A stretch of 43,869 bases of DNA from Spirochaetia bacterium (GTDB lineage: Bacteria > Spirochaetota > Spirochaetia > Treponematales > Treponemataceae): NCBI GenBank assembly GCA_900769975.1, contig CAAGIR010000261.1:1-43869 (forward strand). Direction: 5' to 3'. The notes under the pieces are model-generated. The model was given only the letters and a program-made list of their open reading frames with translations, searched no databases and was not told the origin of the DNA. Both the position numbers and the translations under genes were made by a program. Positions 8,229-17,734 of this stretch are shown here, piece after piece (the first letter of the stretch is position 1; every line of letters starts with the position of its first letter).

Positions 8229-9962
8229 ATGAGAAAAGGTGTTCTAATTTGTGCTTTTGCGATTTTTTGTTGTGTTGGGTGTGATTATTCTAATTATATG
8301 AATCCTGAATACCAGGTTTATTATCAGAAAATTGAGTCTAAAAAAGATGATGAAAATAATGGAAATGATGGTGAAGAAAAAAAAGAAAACTCAGAAAGTA
8401 TAGATAATAATGCAACAGTTGAATCAAATAATCAAACTGAATCAAGTAAAGAAAATGTTTCTGATGACAAAAATGATGTGAAAAATGAAACTGAAAATTC
8501 GGAAAATGGTAATGATTCTGTTTTGAGTGAAGGTGAAAACCTGAATAACGAAGATTCGGAAGATGCAGAAATTATATATATATTGCCTGAAAAGAATGAA
8601 AATAATCAGAATACACAAACAGAAAATGAAGAACAGTCAGAAACGAAAAAAGAGGATGTTGAAATTGATGCACCAGAAGGACCTGAGATAAAAGAAAGAT
8701 TATGGAATATTTTGATTTATATGTCAGCGGATAATAATTTGGAAACGGCGGGTGTTGAAGATATTTTGGAGATGGAACTTTCATGTCTTGATACGGAAGT
8801 TGTTTCTGTTTTTGTTTTGTTTGACAGAAGTCCTGCATATGATACTACAAATGATAATTGGAGTGCTACTCGTTTGTATAAGCTGGAAACTGGAAAGAAG
8901 AACTCTAACAGGAATATTGTTTCGCAAGAGATTGAATGTAGTGCGTTGGGGCTTGTTGTTGGGAAGGAAACTGAACTTGATATGTCTGCTGGATATGTTT
9001 TGGAGGAATCATTTTCGTATTTGATGGATCGTTATCCTGCAAGTAATTACGGTTTAATAATATGGGGTCATGGGACTGGATGGAGAGGCAGCGAAAATGA
9101 TTCAAATATGGAAAGTGATGAAAATGTGTTTAAAGGTTTTGCTTTTGATGAAACTTCTAAAACATATATGACTTTAAGACAGTTTGGAAAGGCATTGGGT
9201 AATTGTTTGAACCAAATGAAACTTGGATTTATTGGGTTTGATACTTGTTTTGGCAGTGAACTTGAAGTTCTGTATGAAATCAGAAATTATGCTGATTATG
9301 CTGTTGGATCTGAAGGTTTGATTAATTCTTCTGGTTGGAATTATACTAATTTATTGAATTCAATTCAAAATGACAGTGAAAAATCTGCATATTCAATATG
9401 TAAAAATTTGGTCGGTTGTTTTAAAGAAGAGTATAAAAATTCTATTGGTGCGTCGATAGCAATGGTGGATTTGGGTAAAGTAAAATCGTATTTTGATTGT
9501 TTTGATGATTATATGTCGAGTGTTGCAAAGTGGATTACAAATGAAACTGTTAGGGATGAGGTGTTTGGTTTGGTATATACAAATAATAATTGCGATACTG
9601 ATAAATATACTTACGGGACTGCAAATAACGATATTTATCTGGATGTTCATTCATTGGTAGAAAATTTATATCAGTATTTTGAATCTGGAAAAAAGGAAAT
9701 AATTCAAAAATATAGTCTTTTTGAACAGATTGAATGTGAAACAATATCTGATTATTGGGCATATTCGAGTAGTTCTATGGGAATTGGAGTGTATTTTTCA
9801 ACGTTAAGTGCCGGGAATATTCTGGCGGTTAGTCATCCTGATTCATATATTCAAGGAAAAACTATAAATCAAATTGATTTTGTAAAAGACAGTAAAGGTT
9901 ATGTTCCAAGCGGGTCAGCCGATTCGAGCTTTTTGGACAGTCTGTTTTATCGGCAATTTTAA
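8229..9962 (+). CDS. Clostripain-family (peptidase C11) lipoprotein
   Basis: This is a cysteine endopeptidase of clan CD; the best-known family members cut after Arg or Lys. The 577-aa protein has a lipobox (AIFCCVGC), a long Glu/Asn/Ser-rich linker (about 30-150) that probably spans from the membrane, and then a C11 domain starting WNILIYMSADNNLE. The catalytic His is His281 in WGHGTGW and the catalytic Cys is Cys340 in GFDTCFGSELE, so the dyad is intact. ATG 8229 has CGGGAG just upstream. It is placed between the secretion genes and the giant YD-repeat protein, so it could mature or release surface proteins; that is inference. The length fits a C11 domain plus linker. Confidence 0.88.
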   Translation: MRKGVLICAFAIFCCVGCDYSNYMNPEYQVYYQKIESKKDDENNGNDGEEKKENSESIDNNATVESNNQTESSKENVSDDKNDVKNETENSENGNDSVLSEGENLNNEDSEDAEIIYILPEKNENNQNTQTENEEQSETKKEDVEIDAPEGPEIKERLWNILIYMSADNNLETAGVEDILEMELSCLDTEVVSVFVLFDRSPAYDTTNDNWSATRLYKLETGKKNSNRNIVSQEIECSALGLVVGKETELDMSAGYVLEESFSYLMDRYPASNYGLIIWGHGTGWRGSENDSNMESDENVFKGFAFDETSKTYMTLRQFGKALGNCLNQMKLGFIGFDTCFGSELEVLYEIRNYADYAVGSEGLINSSGWNYTNLLNSIQNDSEKSAYSICKNLVGCFKEEYKNSIGASIAMVDLGKVKSYFDCFDDYMSSVAKWITNETVRDEVFGLVYTNNNCDTDKYTYGTANNDIYLDVHSLVENLYQYFESGKKEIIQKYSLFEQIECETISDYWAYSSSSMGIGVYFSTLSAGNILAVSHPDSYIQGKTINQIDFVKDSKGYVPSGSADSSFLDSLFYRQF

Positions 9963-10004
9963 TCAATTGAAATTTGTCATAGAAAAGAAAAAATAAAAAG
10001 CATG

Positions 10005-10051
10005 TCAGAAGTGATTATGGAAGTTCACTCCGTTTTCTTAATTACTTCTGA
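10005..10051. terminator. Long inverted repeat after the C11 protease gene
   Basis: TCAGAAGTGATTA (10005-10017) pairs with TAATTACTTCTGA (10039-10051) with one G-T pair and a 21-nt loop. It lies 43 nt after the protease stop. There is no clean T-run after it, so it may be a weak terminator, a 3'-end stabiliser or a protein-binding palindrome. Confidence 0.45.
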
Positions 10052-10111
10052 TTTAACTTGCGTGTAGTTTTTGGATATTTACAAAGAAAATATCTATTTA
10101 CATAAGAAAGG

Positions 10112-10147
10112 AAATCAAATTGCAAATCAGATTGTAAATCAGAAATT
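10112..10147 (+). repeat. Three tandem 12-nt units
   Basis: Units are AAATCAAATTGC (10112-10123), AAATCAGATTGT (10124-10135) and AAATCAGAAATT (10136-10147). They sit in the 386-nt non-coding gap before the YD-repeat gene, at one helical turn plus about 1.5 bp per unit. They could be repeated protein sites; nothing else identifies them. Confidence 0.55.
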
Positions 10148-10188
10148 TTAAATTTTTAAAAAAAATATATCTTAAAAAATCATTCTAT

Positions 10189-10323
10189 AAAATTGCAGAC
10201 CGCAGAAAGTATCAACTTTCGAGGATTGCAATTGCGTTCGCGTCATCGCGAACAGTTTAATAGAAGAGTTTCGTTAGAAACTTTAAGATAAATCAAATGG
10301 CGCAATTTTAGACATTTGATTTA
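10189..10323 (+). promoter_or_regulatory. Multi-hairpin leader upstream of the YD-repeat gene
   Basis: Three hairpins with 4-nt loops follow each other: GAAAGT/ACTTTC (10205-10220), GTTCGCG/CGCGAAC (10236-10253) and AGTTTC/GAAACT (10267-10282). AAAATTGC (10189-10196) can pair with GCAATTTT (10302-10309) and close them into one junction. A fourth hairpin, an 11-bp perfect pair (10289-10299 with 10313-10323), has GCAATTTT in its loop, so it would compete with the closing stem. The element ends 26 nt before the ATG. I read it as a structured 5' leader with two alternative folds. No known riboswitch class is recognisable. Confidence 0.6.
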
Positions 10324-10348
10324 AACATTGTTTTATGGGGAGTAATAT

Positions 10349-13300
10349 ATGAAAAATGTTATAGTAAAATTTGCAGCGTTTTTATTTTTGTTTATACCAA
10401 TACAACTAACTGCTGAAGTAAAATATGAATATGACAGTAGTGGTAATATAAAATATGCTTATCAAGTTGGAGGTTCAAGCAGTTCGTCAAGTTCGTCTGG
10501 AAGTTCATCAGGTTCAGGTTCTTCTAGTTCGTCAAGTTCTTCTAGTAGTTCATCAGGGTCGGGTTCTTCCAGTTCAGCAGGTTCGTCAGGAAGTTCATCA
10601 AGTTCTTCATCAGGCGATTCTTCTGATTCAAATTCTTCGTCTTCTGGAATATCTGCTGAACAGTTAGCTCAGATAGAGGCAGCGAAAAAAAGGGCCGAAG
10701 AAGCAGAAGTGGCCAGAAATGAAGCTTATGAAGAATATGTGCCTATCAAAAATAATTATGAAAAAGTCAGTAAGAAATTAACAAAAGAGTATTTGAATTA
10801 TAACCATGTGCATGATTATTGGCAGCAACAGGAATTTGAAGAAAAACTAGATCAGGAAAAGGCAGTTTATGAAGGGGCTTTGAATAAATTAAAACAAACG
10901 TCAAAAACTATGACCGAAGCATATAATGAATATTCGAGAATATGTAAAGAATATAATTATACAGGTGATCCAGTTGAAGTTTGTTCGGGCAATTTTCAAT
11001 ATGAAAAACAGGATTTTATGGCACAAGATTATTTAGACAAATTTACAATTACAAGAAAGCTGATGAATAATAATTCAACAGAATCGTTTGGGAAAAATTG
11101 GAATTGTCCTTTGGATTCAAGAATAATCAGGTGCAATTTTGACGATAACAGTGCATTTATCACCAATATGAAATCTTTGTTGTCAGATTTGAAAAAGATT
11201 AAAACAATAATCAATAATTATATTACTAAGTATAAAGATTTTCCTGATAATAGGTTTGAAACAGATTTGTCTTATTGTGTGTCACAAATTTCAGATTTGG
11301 AAAACACAATTGCATTTTTTGAGCAAAGACAGTCAATTTATAATAGTATTCTAGAAAGAAATAAATATGTATGTTATGGAAAGTATTCAAATCCTGATAA
11401 TTATTTTGGATATGAGGATTCTCTTATTTTTTATGAAGCGGATGGAACGGAACTTTTTTTTAAGTATTGTGGAAACGGCTGTTGGAAACCTTATTCAAAA
11501 GTTTTAAAACAACGCCTGACACTTTATAATCTAAATCAAAGCAATGCAAAATCCTACAATACCAATAACGATGGCGGTTATCTTGTTGAATATGCAAATG
11601 GAAATGTAAAATATTTTTCAAAATATGGTGTCCTTACAAAAGCAATAGACAGAAACAAAAACGTTACAGTTTACAACAGTATAAATGGCAAGATTAATTC
11701 TGTTCAATTGAAAACAGGGGAGACTGTCAATATTACAAGAAACAATGGGTACATAACAAAAATATCTGGTCCTGTTTCTGGCGAAGTTAATTATTATTAT
11801 GAAAATAATAAGTTGGTAAGAATAATTGATTCAAACGGAAATTATGATAAATATGTTTATGATACGAACAGTAATATAGTAGAAATTGATAAATCAGATA
11901 GTGCCAAAACATATATAAAATACGAATATAATAGTATTCTAAAGAAAAATGTGTGTGTTTCTGTAAGTGCCGGAGGTTTTTCGGAAAAATTCATTTATTA
12001 TCCAAATGAAAAAACAGTTGTCCATCAGATTTATGATAATCAAAATTCTACATTTAATAATATAGAAGAAATCATTAAATATAATGCTCTTGGAAATACT
12101 GTTTACAAAAAAGACAGAAACGGGCAGGAGGTATTATTATCATATGACGAAAATTCTTTGCTGACAACAGTAAAAAAGAATGATACGACAAATACGATTT
12201 ATTATAATGAAAATTTTTATCCAACTAAAATTGTAAATTCTTCAGGTTATTCGAGTTCGTGTTCTTATGATAAATTCGGGCAAAAAACAAACCATTCTGA
12301 TGCAGACAATTTTACAAATTCCATGAAGTATGATGATTTGGGTAATCTTGCTGCTGTTTATTATTGCGGAAATCTTGTGGGAACATATTCATATTACAAA
12401 AACGGATTGTTAAAAGAACAGAACGTAAACGGAATCAATACAAAATATGAATATAACAGTTATGGTTCTGTCACAAAACAAATTGATAATTACGGAAGCA
12501 AGAATATTATTAAAAATTGGTATTATGACGCAAAAAATCGGCCTGTAAAATATATTGATGAATTCGGATACATCACTGAAATTGAATATAAAGGCAGCGA
12601 AATTATTGAAAGGCACAACAAAGAAAAGGAAATTGTCCGTAAATATGACAGCAAAAACCGGGAGTATGAAACAACCGTAAAGGATTTAAAATATGGAAAT
12701 GTCTACACAAGATCATATATTTTTGATTCTTTGAGTAATGATATAAAACAAATCTACATAAATGGTGTTTTGATAGAAGAAAATGAATATCTGAAACCAA
12801 ATTATATAAAGCAAAAAAAATTGTGGCGATATTTGGACAAAAACAGTCAGGCGAAGTTACAAAACCAGGGAATTAAAATAGAATATAAATATGACAAAAA
12901 TGATAATATTAGTGAAAAAAAATGTTCGGTTTTAACTTCTGTAAATGACAATGGGTATGAAAGTATCCGCAAAAGTGATGTAGTCAACGAAACTAATTCT
13001 GTAAAAATTTCAAATACAAAGATAAATGTTGAAAAAAAAGACGCTTATGGGCAGATAACTAAACTGGTTTATGATAATAATAATCGGCTTACAAGAAAAG
13101 AATACGATAATGGTATGTATGAAAATTATACTTATTCAAAAGGCGGCAGATTAATTTCGATTATTGACAGTAAAAACAATAAATTTTCGTATAATTATAA
13201 AAATGATGGTTCTTATGATATTGTTAAATCTGCTTTAAGCGGAATTAAGGAAACTGCAAGATATGATAAAAATAATAACTTGATTTATTCAAAAAATGCC

Positions 13301-16300
13301 TTAGGTAATGAAATTTTTTATGAATATGATATTAATAATAATCTTGTTTACGAAAAAAACGTAAATTTTATACGACAAAATGTATATGATTTTGCGGGGC
13401 GATTAATTTCTTCAGTAATCAAAAATAATAATGTGTTATGCACTCAGTTTTCTGTAAAATATGATGATAAAAACAGAAGTATTGAAGTAATCAAAAACGG
13501 TAATGTATTTGAAAGGACAAAATATGATGTTCTAAATCGGATTATTGAAAAAACTGACGCTAACGGAACATTTAAATATAAAAATGATGCTATGAATAAT
13601 CTTATAGCAAAGACAGACGCCGAAGGAAATACGACATTTTTTGAGTATAATGTTTTGGGGTATATTGGTTATGTAAAAAGACCTGATGGCAGCGAAAAAA
13701 CGTATCAATATTCCATAACAGGCGAAAATATCAATAAAATTCCTGTAATGAATAATAAACAGGTTTCGGTGAAAGATGTTTTTGGAAGTAAAACTGACAT
13801 TACTTACGATAAAACAAACAATATAAAAACTGTGTATAATGACAAAACTGGATTGCAAATCTATCGCAATAGTAGTGATAATTTGCAAAGTACTGTTACT
13901 TTTGAAAACGGAACTAATTATGTTACAAAATTCGATGTTTATGGAAATCCTGTATATGAAAAAAATCAACTGGGAAACACTGCCGAATATAAATATGATG
14001 CATTAAATCGTGTTGTAAAGCAGCGGCTTTTTAATGGGCAGGAAAATAATTTTATATATGATGACAGAAATAACAGAACAACAATCAATTTGGGAGCATC
14101 AGATAAAATAATAATAGAAAGAAATGCAATTGGGCAGATAACAAGTCTTAAAAATAATTACGGTCATTTTACTTATAATTATGATACTTCTGGATTATTA
14201 AAAGAATCTTACGATGTCGATTCGAACATAAAAACTGTTTATTGTTATGATAATTTTGGAAGATGCGTTTCTAAAAAAGGTGATACTTTTGAAATTAAAT
14301 ATGATTATGACAATCGTGGAAAAATTTCGCAAATATCTGAAACGAACAGTGCTTTTTATCTTAAATTTAAATATGATGCTCTGGGGCGCCAGACAAAAAT
14401 TGAATATTCTAATGGTATAACCGTCGAAACAAAATGGAATAAAGACGACAGAATTGAAAGTAAAATCTCAAAAAATTCTATTGGCGAAATACTTAATGCA
14501 GATTTTATTCTTTATGATGAAAAAGGCAGAATTTCTTTGATAGGCGACAAAAATGGTAATTGGCAGAAAGTTTTGTATGATGAAAGGGGACGAATTGTTG
14601 AAACATGGATTCCTTATTCGCAGGAAGTAAAAAATCATTACATCAATGAAGCCTGGGAGTGCGGTTCATTTATAAAGGATGTTGATAACAAACAGGTAAA
14701 ATATCTTTCTAATGAAGAAACGGAAAAACTTTCTCAGATTATAAAAAATGCAAATCAGGAAAACAGAATTAAAATCAACACATACGCTAATATGTGGGTA
14801 GATAAAATTCAATACGATTTGTGCGGAAATGTAAAATCAATAAAAAATCCTGCCGGTACTATTGTTTATGATTATGATAAGGCAAACAGATTGATTCAAA
14901 AGCGAAGCAATGAAACAAAAAATAACGGCGTTAAATTAAAATGGTCTGATAACAATGTTCTGACAGAAATTGATTCGCCATTTATTAATATCAAAATGAA
15001 TTACGGTGTTTATAATCGGCCTGAAGAAATTGTCATTAATAATATTGTTTCACAAGAAAAGCAAAGTTATTCTTATACATATGATTCTTTAGGACGAAGA
15101 CTTACGGAAACGGATATTTCTGGAAAAACAAAAAAATATGTTTACGAAGGATTTAGCGAGACACTTTTGCAAAGCATTCCTCTTACAGAATATTTTTCGG
15201 GTGTGTCACAACTTGGAATTAACAGTGAAGGTTCAGACATTAATTCAGACTTGACGTACCGATTTATTGATGCTTCTGGTTATTCTGAATTTAAGGAAGA
15301 TAAAAGTACAACCTCGGTAAATTCTGATTTATTCTCTGATTATGATGAGGCAGCTAATGCTGATGTTAAAATGCTGCCGAATGATTATTCTGATTATTCT
15401 GACAAAATAGCTGAATATAAACAGTTGAATGTTACAACCAGTCTGCAAAAAGATGAACGTCCTGTGACTTTTGTGAATGACGGTGACAATTTTCTTTGTA
15501 ATATTTATACCGATTATACCTGCTTTGGTAATAATGATATTGAATGTATTATTACTGATTTTAGAAATAATGTTTGCAAAGTCTGTACTCAAAGCGGAAA
15601 TTGTATCGCTGAAAATATTTACGATTTATGGGGAAATCTTTTAAAAGAAGAAAAAAGTTCATCGTACAGTTATTCTAAAACGAATATTAGTGAAAAAACA
15701 GGAATTTACAGCATTTATAATTTGGGTATTCGTGATTATATACCGTCTTTGAAATGTTTTACTTCTGAAGATCCGCTTAAAGACGGAGCGAATTGGTTTG
15801 CGTTTTGTTCTGGTGATTTTGTGAATTACACTGATAAAAATGGCGGTGTAATTTTTCCAATTATTCCTTATGAATTGATGACAGATTATGAGGTAGGTGA
15901 ATATGAAAATAATAAGCCGTTTCTTGGGCAGTCAACAAATGAATATCTTTCGAAAGCAGGATGTTATGTATGTACCAATTATAATATTTTGAAAACTATG
16001 GAAGCGTATGGAATTACAGTTAATGAAAAAATTTATAAAAGTTTACTTGATATGAATAACGATAAAGATTTATTTGAGGATGCAAATTTTAAACGTTCTT
16101 CGTATGATAAGCTTTATGGTGAAAATAATCATGATTACTGGACAAAGAAAAATACATGTACTGAATTTATTGAGGCTGAACTTGCAAAGGTTAATGCAGA
16201 TTTGGACAATACTTATTTTGTTCAGGGTATTTTTGAACTTTCTTCCGAGAAGTGGAATACAATTTCAAATCATATGGTCGGATTAAATACAACGTTTGAT

Positions 16301-16456
16301 GAAACTGGGCATATGACAGACAGTTCAAGTATAACAGCATCAAGTAAAAATGATAATGTAAGGATGGAATCTGATTTAAATGCATATAATCTGGATAAAT
16401 TAAAAGAAATAAGATATGTAAAAGTTAATGTTCCAGCCTGTAAGTTATCTAAATAA
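10349..16456 (+). CDS. Giant exported YD/RHS-repeat protein, polymorphic-toxin-like
   Basis: The 2035-aa protein has a Sec signal peptide (KFAAFLFLFIPIQLTA), a first YD repeat (YEYDSSGNIKY) and a Ser/Gly linker (about 43-100). A helical, probably coiled-coil segment follows (about 103-200). YD repeats then run from about 400 to 1700, including YDALNRV, YDNRGKI and YDALGRQ types. A degenerate RHS core at about 1785-1832 reads LGIRDYIPSLKCFTSEDPLKDG...NYTDKNG. The roughly 200 residues after the core are a distinct tip domain with GCYVC (Cys1872), NHMVGLN (His1975) and SSKNDN (Asp2002), spaced like a papain-fold C39-type peptidase. In RHS proteins the repeats form a shell around a C-terminal toxin; here the tip would be a cysteine peptidase. 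ATG 10349 has GGGGAG upstream. The core lacks the usual DPxGxxxD cleavage motif, so self-cleavage is uncertain. Confidence 0.85.
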   Translation: MKNVIVKFAAFLFLFIPIQLTAEVKYEYDSSGNIKYAYQVGGSSSSSSSSGSSSGSGSSSSSSSSSSSSGSGSSSSAGSSGSSSSSSSGDSSDSNSSSSGISAEQLAQIEAAKKRAEEAEVARNEAYEEYVPIKNNYEKVSKKLTKEYLNYNHVHDYWQQQEFEEKLDQEKAVYEGALNKLKQTSKTMTEAYNEYSRICKEYNYTGDPVEVCSGNFQYEKQDFMAQDYLDKFTITRKLMNNNSTESFGKNWNCPLDSRIIRCNFDDNSAFITNMKSLLSDLKKIKTIINNYITKYKDFPDNRFETDLSYCVSQISDLENTIAFFEQRQSIYNSILERNKYVCYGKYSNPDNYFGYEDSLIFYEADGTELFFKYCGNGCWKPYSKVLKQRLTLYNLNQSNAKSYNTNNDGGYLVEYANGNVKYFSKYGVLTKAIDRNKNVTVYNSINGKINSVQLKTGETVNITRNNGYITKISGPVSGEVNYYYENNKLVRIIDSNGNYDKYVYDTNSNIVEIDKSDSAKTYIKYEYNSILKKNVCVSVSAGGFSEKFIYYPNEKTVVHQIYDNQNSTFNNIEEIIKYNALGNTVYKKDRNGQEVLLSYDENSLLTTVKKNDTTNTIYYNENFYPTKIVNSSGYSSSCSYDKFGQKTNHSDADNFTNSMKYDDLGNLAAVYYCGNLVGTYSYYKNGLLKEQNVNGINTKYEYNSYGSVTKQIDNYGSKNIIKNWYYDAKNRPVKYIDEFGYITEIEYKGSEIIERHNKEKEIVRKYDSKNREYETTVKDLKYGNVYTRSYIFDSLSNDIKQIYINGVLIEENEYLKPNYIKQKKLWRYLDKNSQAKLQNQGIKIEYKYDKNDNISEKKCSVLTSVNDNGYESIRKSDVVNETNSVKISNTKINVEKKDAYGQITKLVYDNNNRLTRKEYDNGMYENYTYSKGGRLISIIDSKNNKFSYNYKNDGSYDIVKSALSGIKETARYDKNNNLIYSKNALGNEIFYEYDINNNLVYEKNVNFIRQNVYDFAGRLISSVIKNNNVLCTQFSVKYDDKNRSIEVIKNGNVFERTKYDVLNRIIEKTDANGTFKYKNDAMNNLIAKTDAEGNTTFFEYNVLGYIGYVKRPDGSEKTYQYSITGENINKIPVMNNKQVSVKDVFGSKTDITYDKTNNIKTVYNDKTGLQIYRNSSDNLQSTVTFENGTNYVTKFDVYGNPVYEKNQLGNTAEYKYDALNRVVKQRLFNGQENNFIYDDRNNRTTINLGASDKIIIERNAIGQITSLKNNYGHFTYNYDTSGLLKESYDVDSNIKTVYCYDNFGRCVSKKGDTFEIKYDYDNRGKISQISETNSAFYLKFKYDALGRQTKIEYSNGITVETKWNKDDRIESKISKNSIGEILNADFILYDEKGRISLIGDKNGNWQKVLYDERGRIVETWIPYSQEVKNHYINEAWECGSFIKDVDNKQVKYLSNEETEKLSQIIKNANQENRIKINTYANMWVDKIQYDLCGNVKSIKNPAGTIVYDYDKANRLIQKRSNETKNNGVKLKWSDNNVLTEIDSPFINIKMNYGVYNRPEEIVINNIVSQEKQSYSYTYDSLGRRLTETDISGKTKKYVYEGFSETLLQSIPLTEYFSGVSQLGINSEGSDINSDLTYRFIDASGYSEFKEDKSTTSVNSDLFSDYDEAANADVKMLPNDYSDYSDKIAEYKQLNVTTSLQKDERPVTFVNDGDNFLCNIYTDYTCFGNNDIECIITDFRNNVCKVCTQSGNCIAENIYDLWGNLLKEEKSSSYSYSKTNISEKTGIYSIYNLGIRDYIPSLKCFTSEDPLKDGANWFAFCSGDFVNYTDKNGGVIFPIIPYELMTDYEVGEYENNKPFLGQSTNEYLSKAGCYVCTNYNILKTMEAYGITVNEKIYKSLLDMNNDKDLFEDANFKRSSYDKLYGENNHDYWTKKNTCTEFIEAELAKVNADLDNTYFVQGIFELSSEKWNTISNHMVGLNTTFDETGHMTDSSSITASSKNDNVRMESDLNAYNLDKLKEIRYVKVNVPACKLSK

Positions 16457-16562
16457 AAAAAACATAGTGTTGGGATGCAGTGAGAAGTGTTGGAAGACGG
16501 CGAACCAAGTTCGGAGTGACACTGTGACTTGCAAAAAAAAACAATTGCTAATGAGGTTTTAA

Positions 16563-17732
16563 ATGAAAAGAGAAATTGGGGTGTTTTTGATAACATTAAT
16601 ATTTGTTTTTACCAGTTGTAATAAAAAAAATCTGCGGCAAGATTCGCAGTATGATTTGACAGAAGTTCTGACCGACAAAAAGCAGGAAAATCTGCAGTCA
16701 AATAATCAGAATGATGAAAAAAGTTTTGAAAATCAAAATCAAAATCATAATGAAGCGGCAACAGATGAAATTGTTTTGGATTATTATGAATGTAAGCCTT
16801 TATTATCGATGATTCATAATCCGAATGTGAAAAATGGTACAATAGTAGAAACTTATACTCAAGACGATATTACAACAAGAATAATTTTTCACTCTCAAAG
16901 AAAAAAGCTTGAAAAACAGTCTATCGAAAAAGGCATAAAATTTTTTTACAGAAGAATGAATGAAAAATCTGGTCCTGCCAAAACGCTGGAATTGCAGGAA
17001 AATGATATTGTCATAATTTATGCAGTACGTGAAGATTACAATGCAAAAACAAAAAAATACATTTATTCCTGCAGGGCTTGCATAGACAGAAAATTCGACA
17101 AGGATTGTGACATTTATGATGATTATGCTTATTCTACGTTAAAAGCAGAAGGCTGGATTTTTATAATGGAATCAGATTTTCCTGTCCTCACTTTGTATGG
17201 TGATGATTTTTATATTTTCAACAATACAGAACAAGTTTTTGATGGAAATGAGTACAACGAAATTCCTGTCAGAAAAATACAGATGAAAGGAATATTTACA
17301 AGAGAAACAAATTTGTATGAATATCCAAGCACAAAAGCTCCTGTTCTTAGAGTTTTGCCTTCGCAAGGAAATGCTGTGGATTATGAAACTGATGAAACTG
17401 GAGAAACTGAAGAAACTGAAGAAACTGAAGATTATTCGAGTCGCTTAACACGCCTTACAGAAGCAATTGACGAGAAAAATTATGACATGCTTAAACCATA
17501 CATGTTAGACATTCACAGCAATTTTTCAGAAGAAGACTGCGATGCTATTGTTGAATGGTATCATGTTACGACAGCGGACGGGATTGATGGCTGGGTTGTC
17601 AATTATTTGTGCTTTGGATTAGTTCTTTTGGATATGGAAAACGATATTGTCTACAAAGATGTTATTTCGTGTCTTCCTTATCCATTTTTGGGAATGACAC
17701 TTTCAGCAAAAGAAACCTGCTATATTAAATAG
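16563..17732 (+). CDS. Lipoprotein with possible SH3-like region, unknown
   Basis: The 389-aa product has a clear lipobox (LIFVFTSC, lipidated Cys near residue 19) and an Asn/Gln-rich linker. A folded region follows, then an SH3b-like stretch (FTRETNLYEYPSTKAPVLRVLP) interrupted by an (ET-D/G/E) repeat, and later DGIDGWVVNYLCFG, which looks like the end of a bacterial SH3 domain. ATG 16563 has GAGG at 16553-16556. It is the only gene directly downstream of the YD-repeat protein. It is thus the obvious candidate partner or periplasmic immunity protein, but no immunity family is recognised. Confidence 0.7.
   Translation: MKREIGVFLITLIFVFTSCNKKNLRQDSQYDLTEVLTDKKQENLQSNNQNDEKSFENQNQNHNEAATDEIVLDYYECKPLLSMIHNPNVKNGTIVETYTQDDITTRIIFHSQRKKLEKQSIEKGIKFFYRRMNEKSGPAKTLELQENDIVIIYAVREDYNAKTKKYIYSCRACIDRKFDKDCDIYDDYAYSTLKAEGWIFIMESDFPVLTLYGDDFYIFNNTEQVFDGNEYNEIPVRKIQMKGIFTRETNLYEYPSTKAPVLRVLPSQGNAVDYETDETGETEETEETEDYSSRLTRLTEAIDEKNYDMLKPYMLDIHSNFSEEDCDAIVEWYHVTTADGIDGWVVNYLCFGLVLLDMENDIVYKDVISCLPYPFLGMTLSAKETCYIK
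17385..17429 (+). repeat. Five tandem 9-nt units inside the lipoprotein gene
   Basis: GAAACT plus a variable triplet repeats five times (17385, 17394, 17403, 17412, 17421), encoding ETD-ETG-ETE-ETE-ETE. The unit is a multiple of three, so copy-number change would alter linker length but keep the frame. Confidence 0.85.
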
Positions 17733-17734
17733 AA

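Noticed and set aside
10189..10323. CRISPR array or attachment-site interpretation of the repeat-rich gap
   Set aside because: The stems differ in sequence and no regular repeat-spacer pattern, integrase or tRNA is present.
10455..10667. 70-aa frame with repeated VRQVLLVVHQ-type units
   Set aside because: It is the +1-frame shadow of the Ser/Gly linker of the YD-repeat gene.
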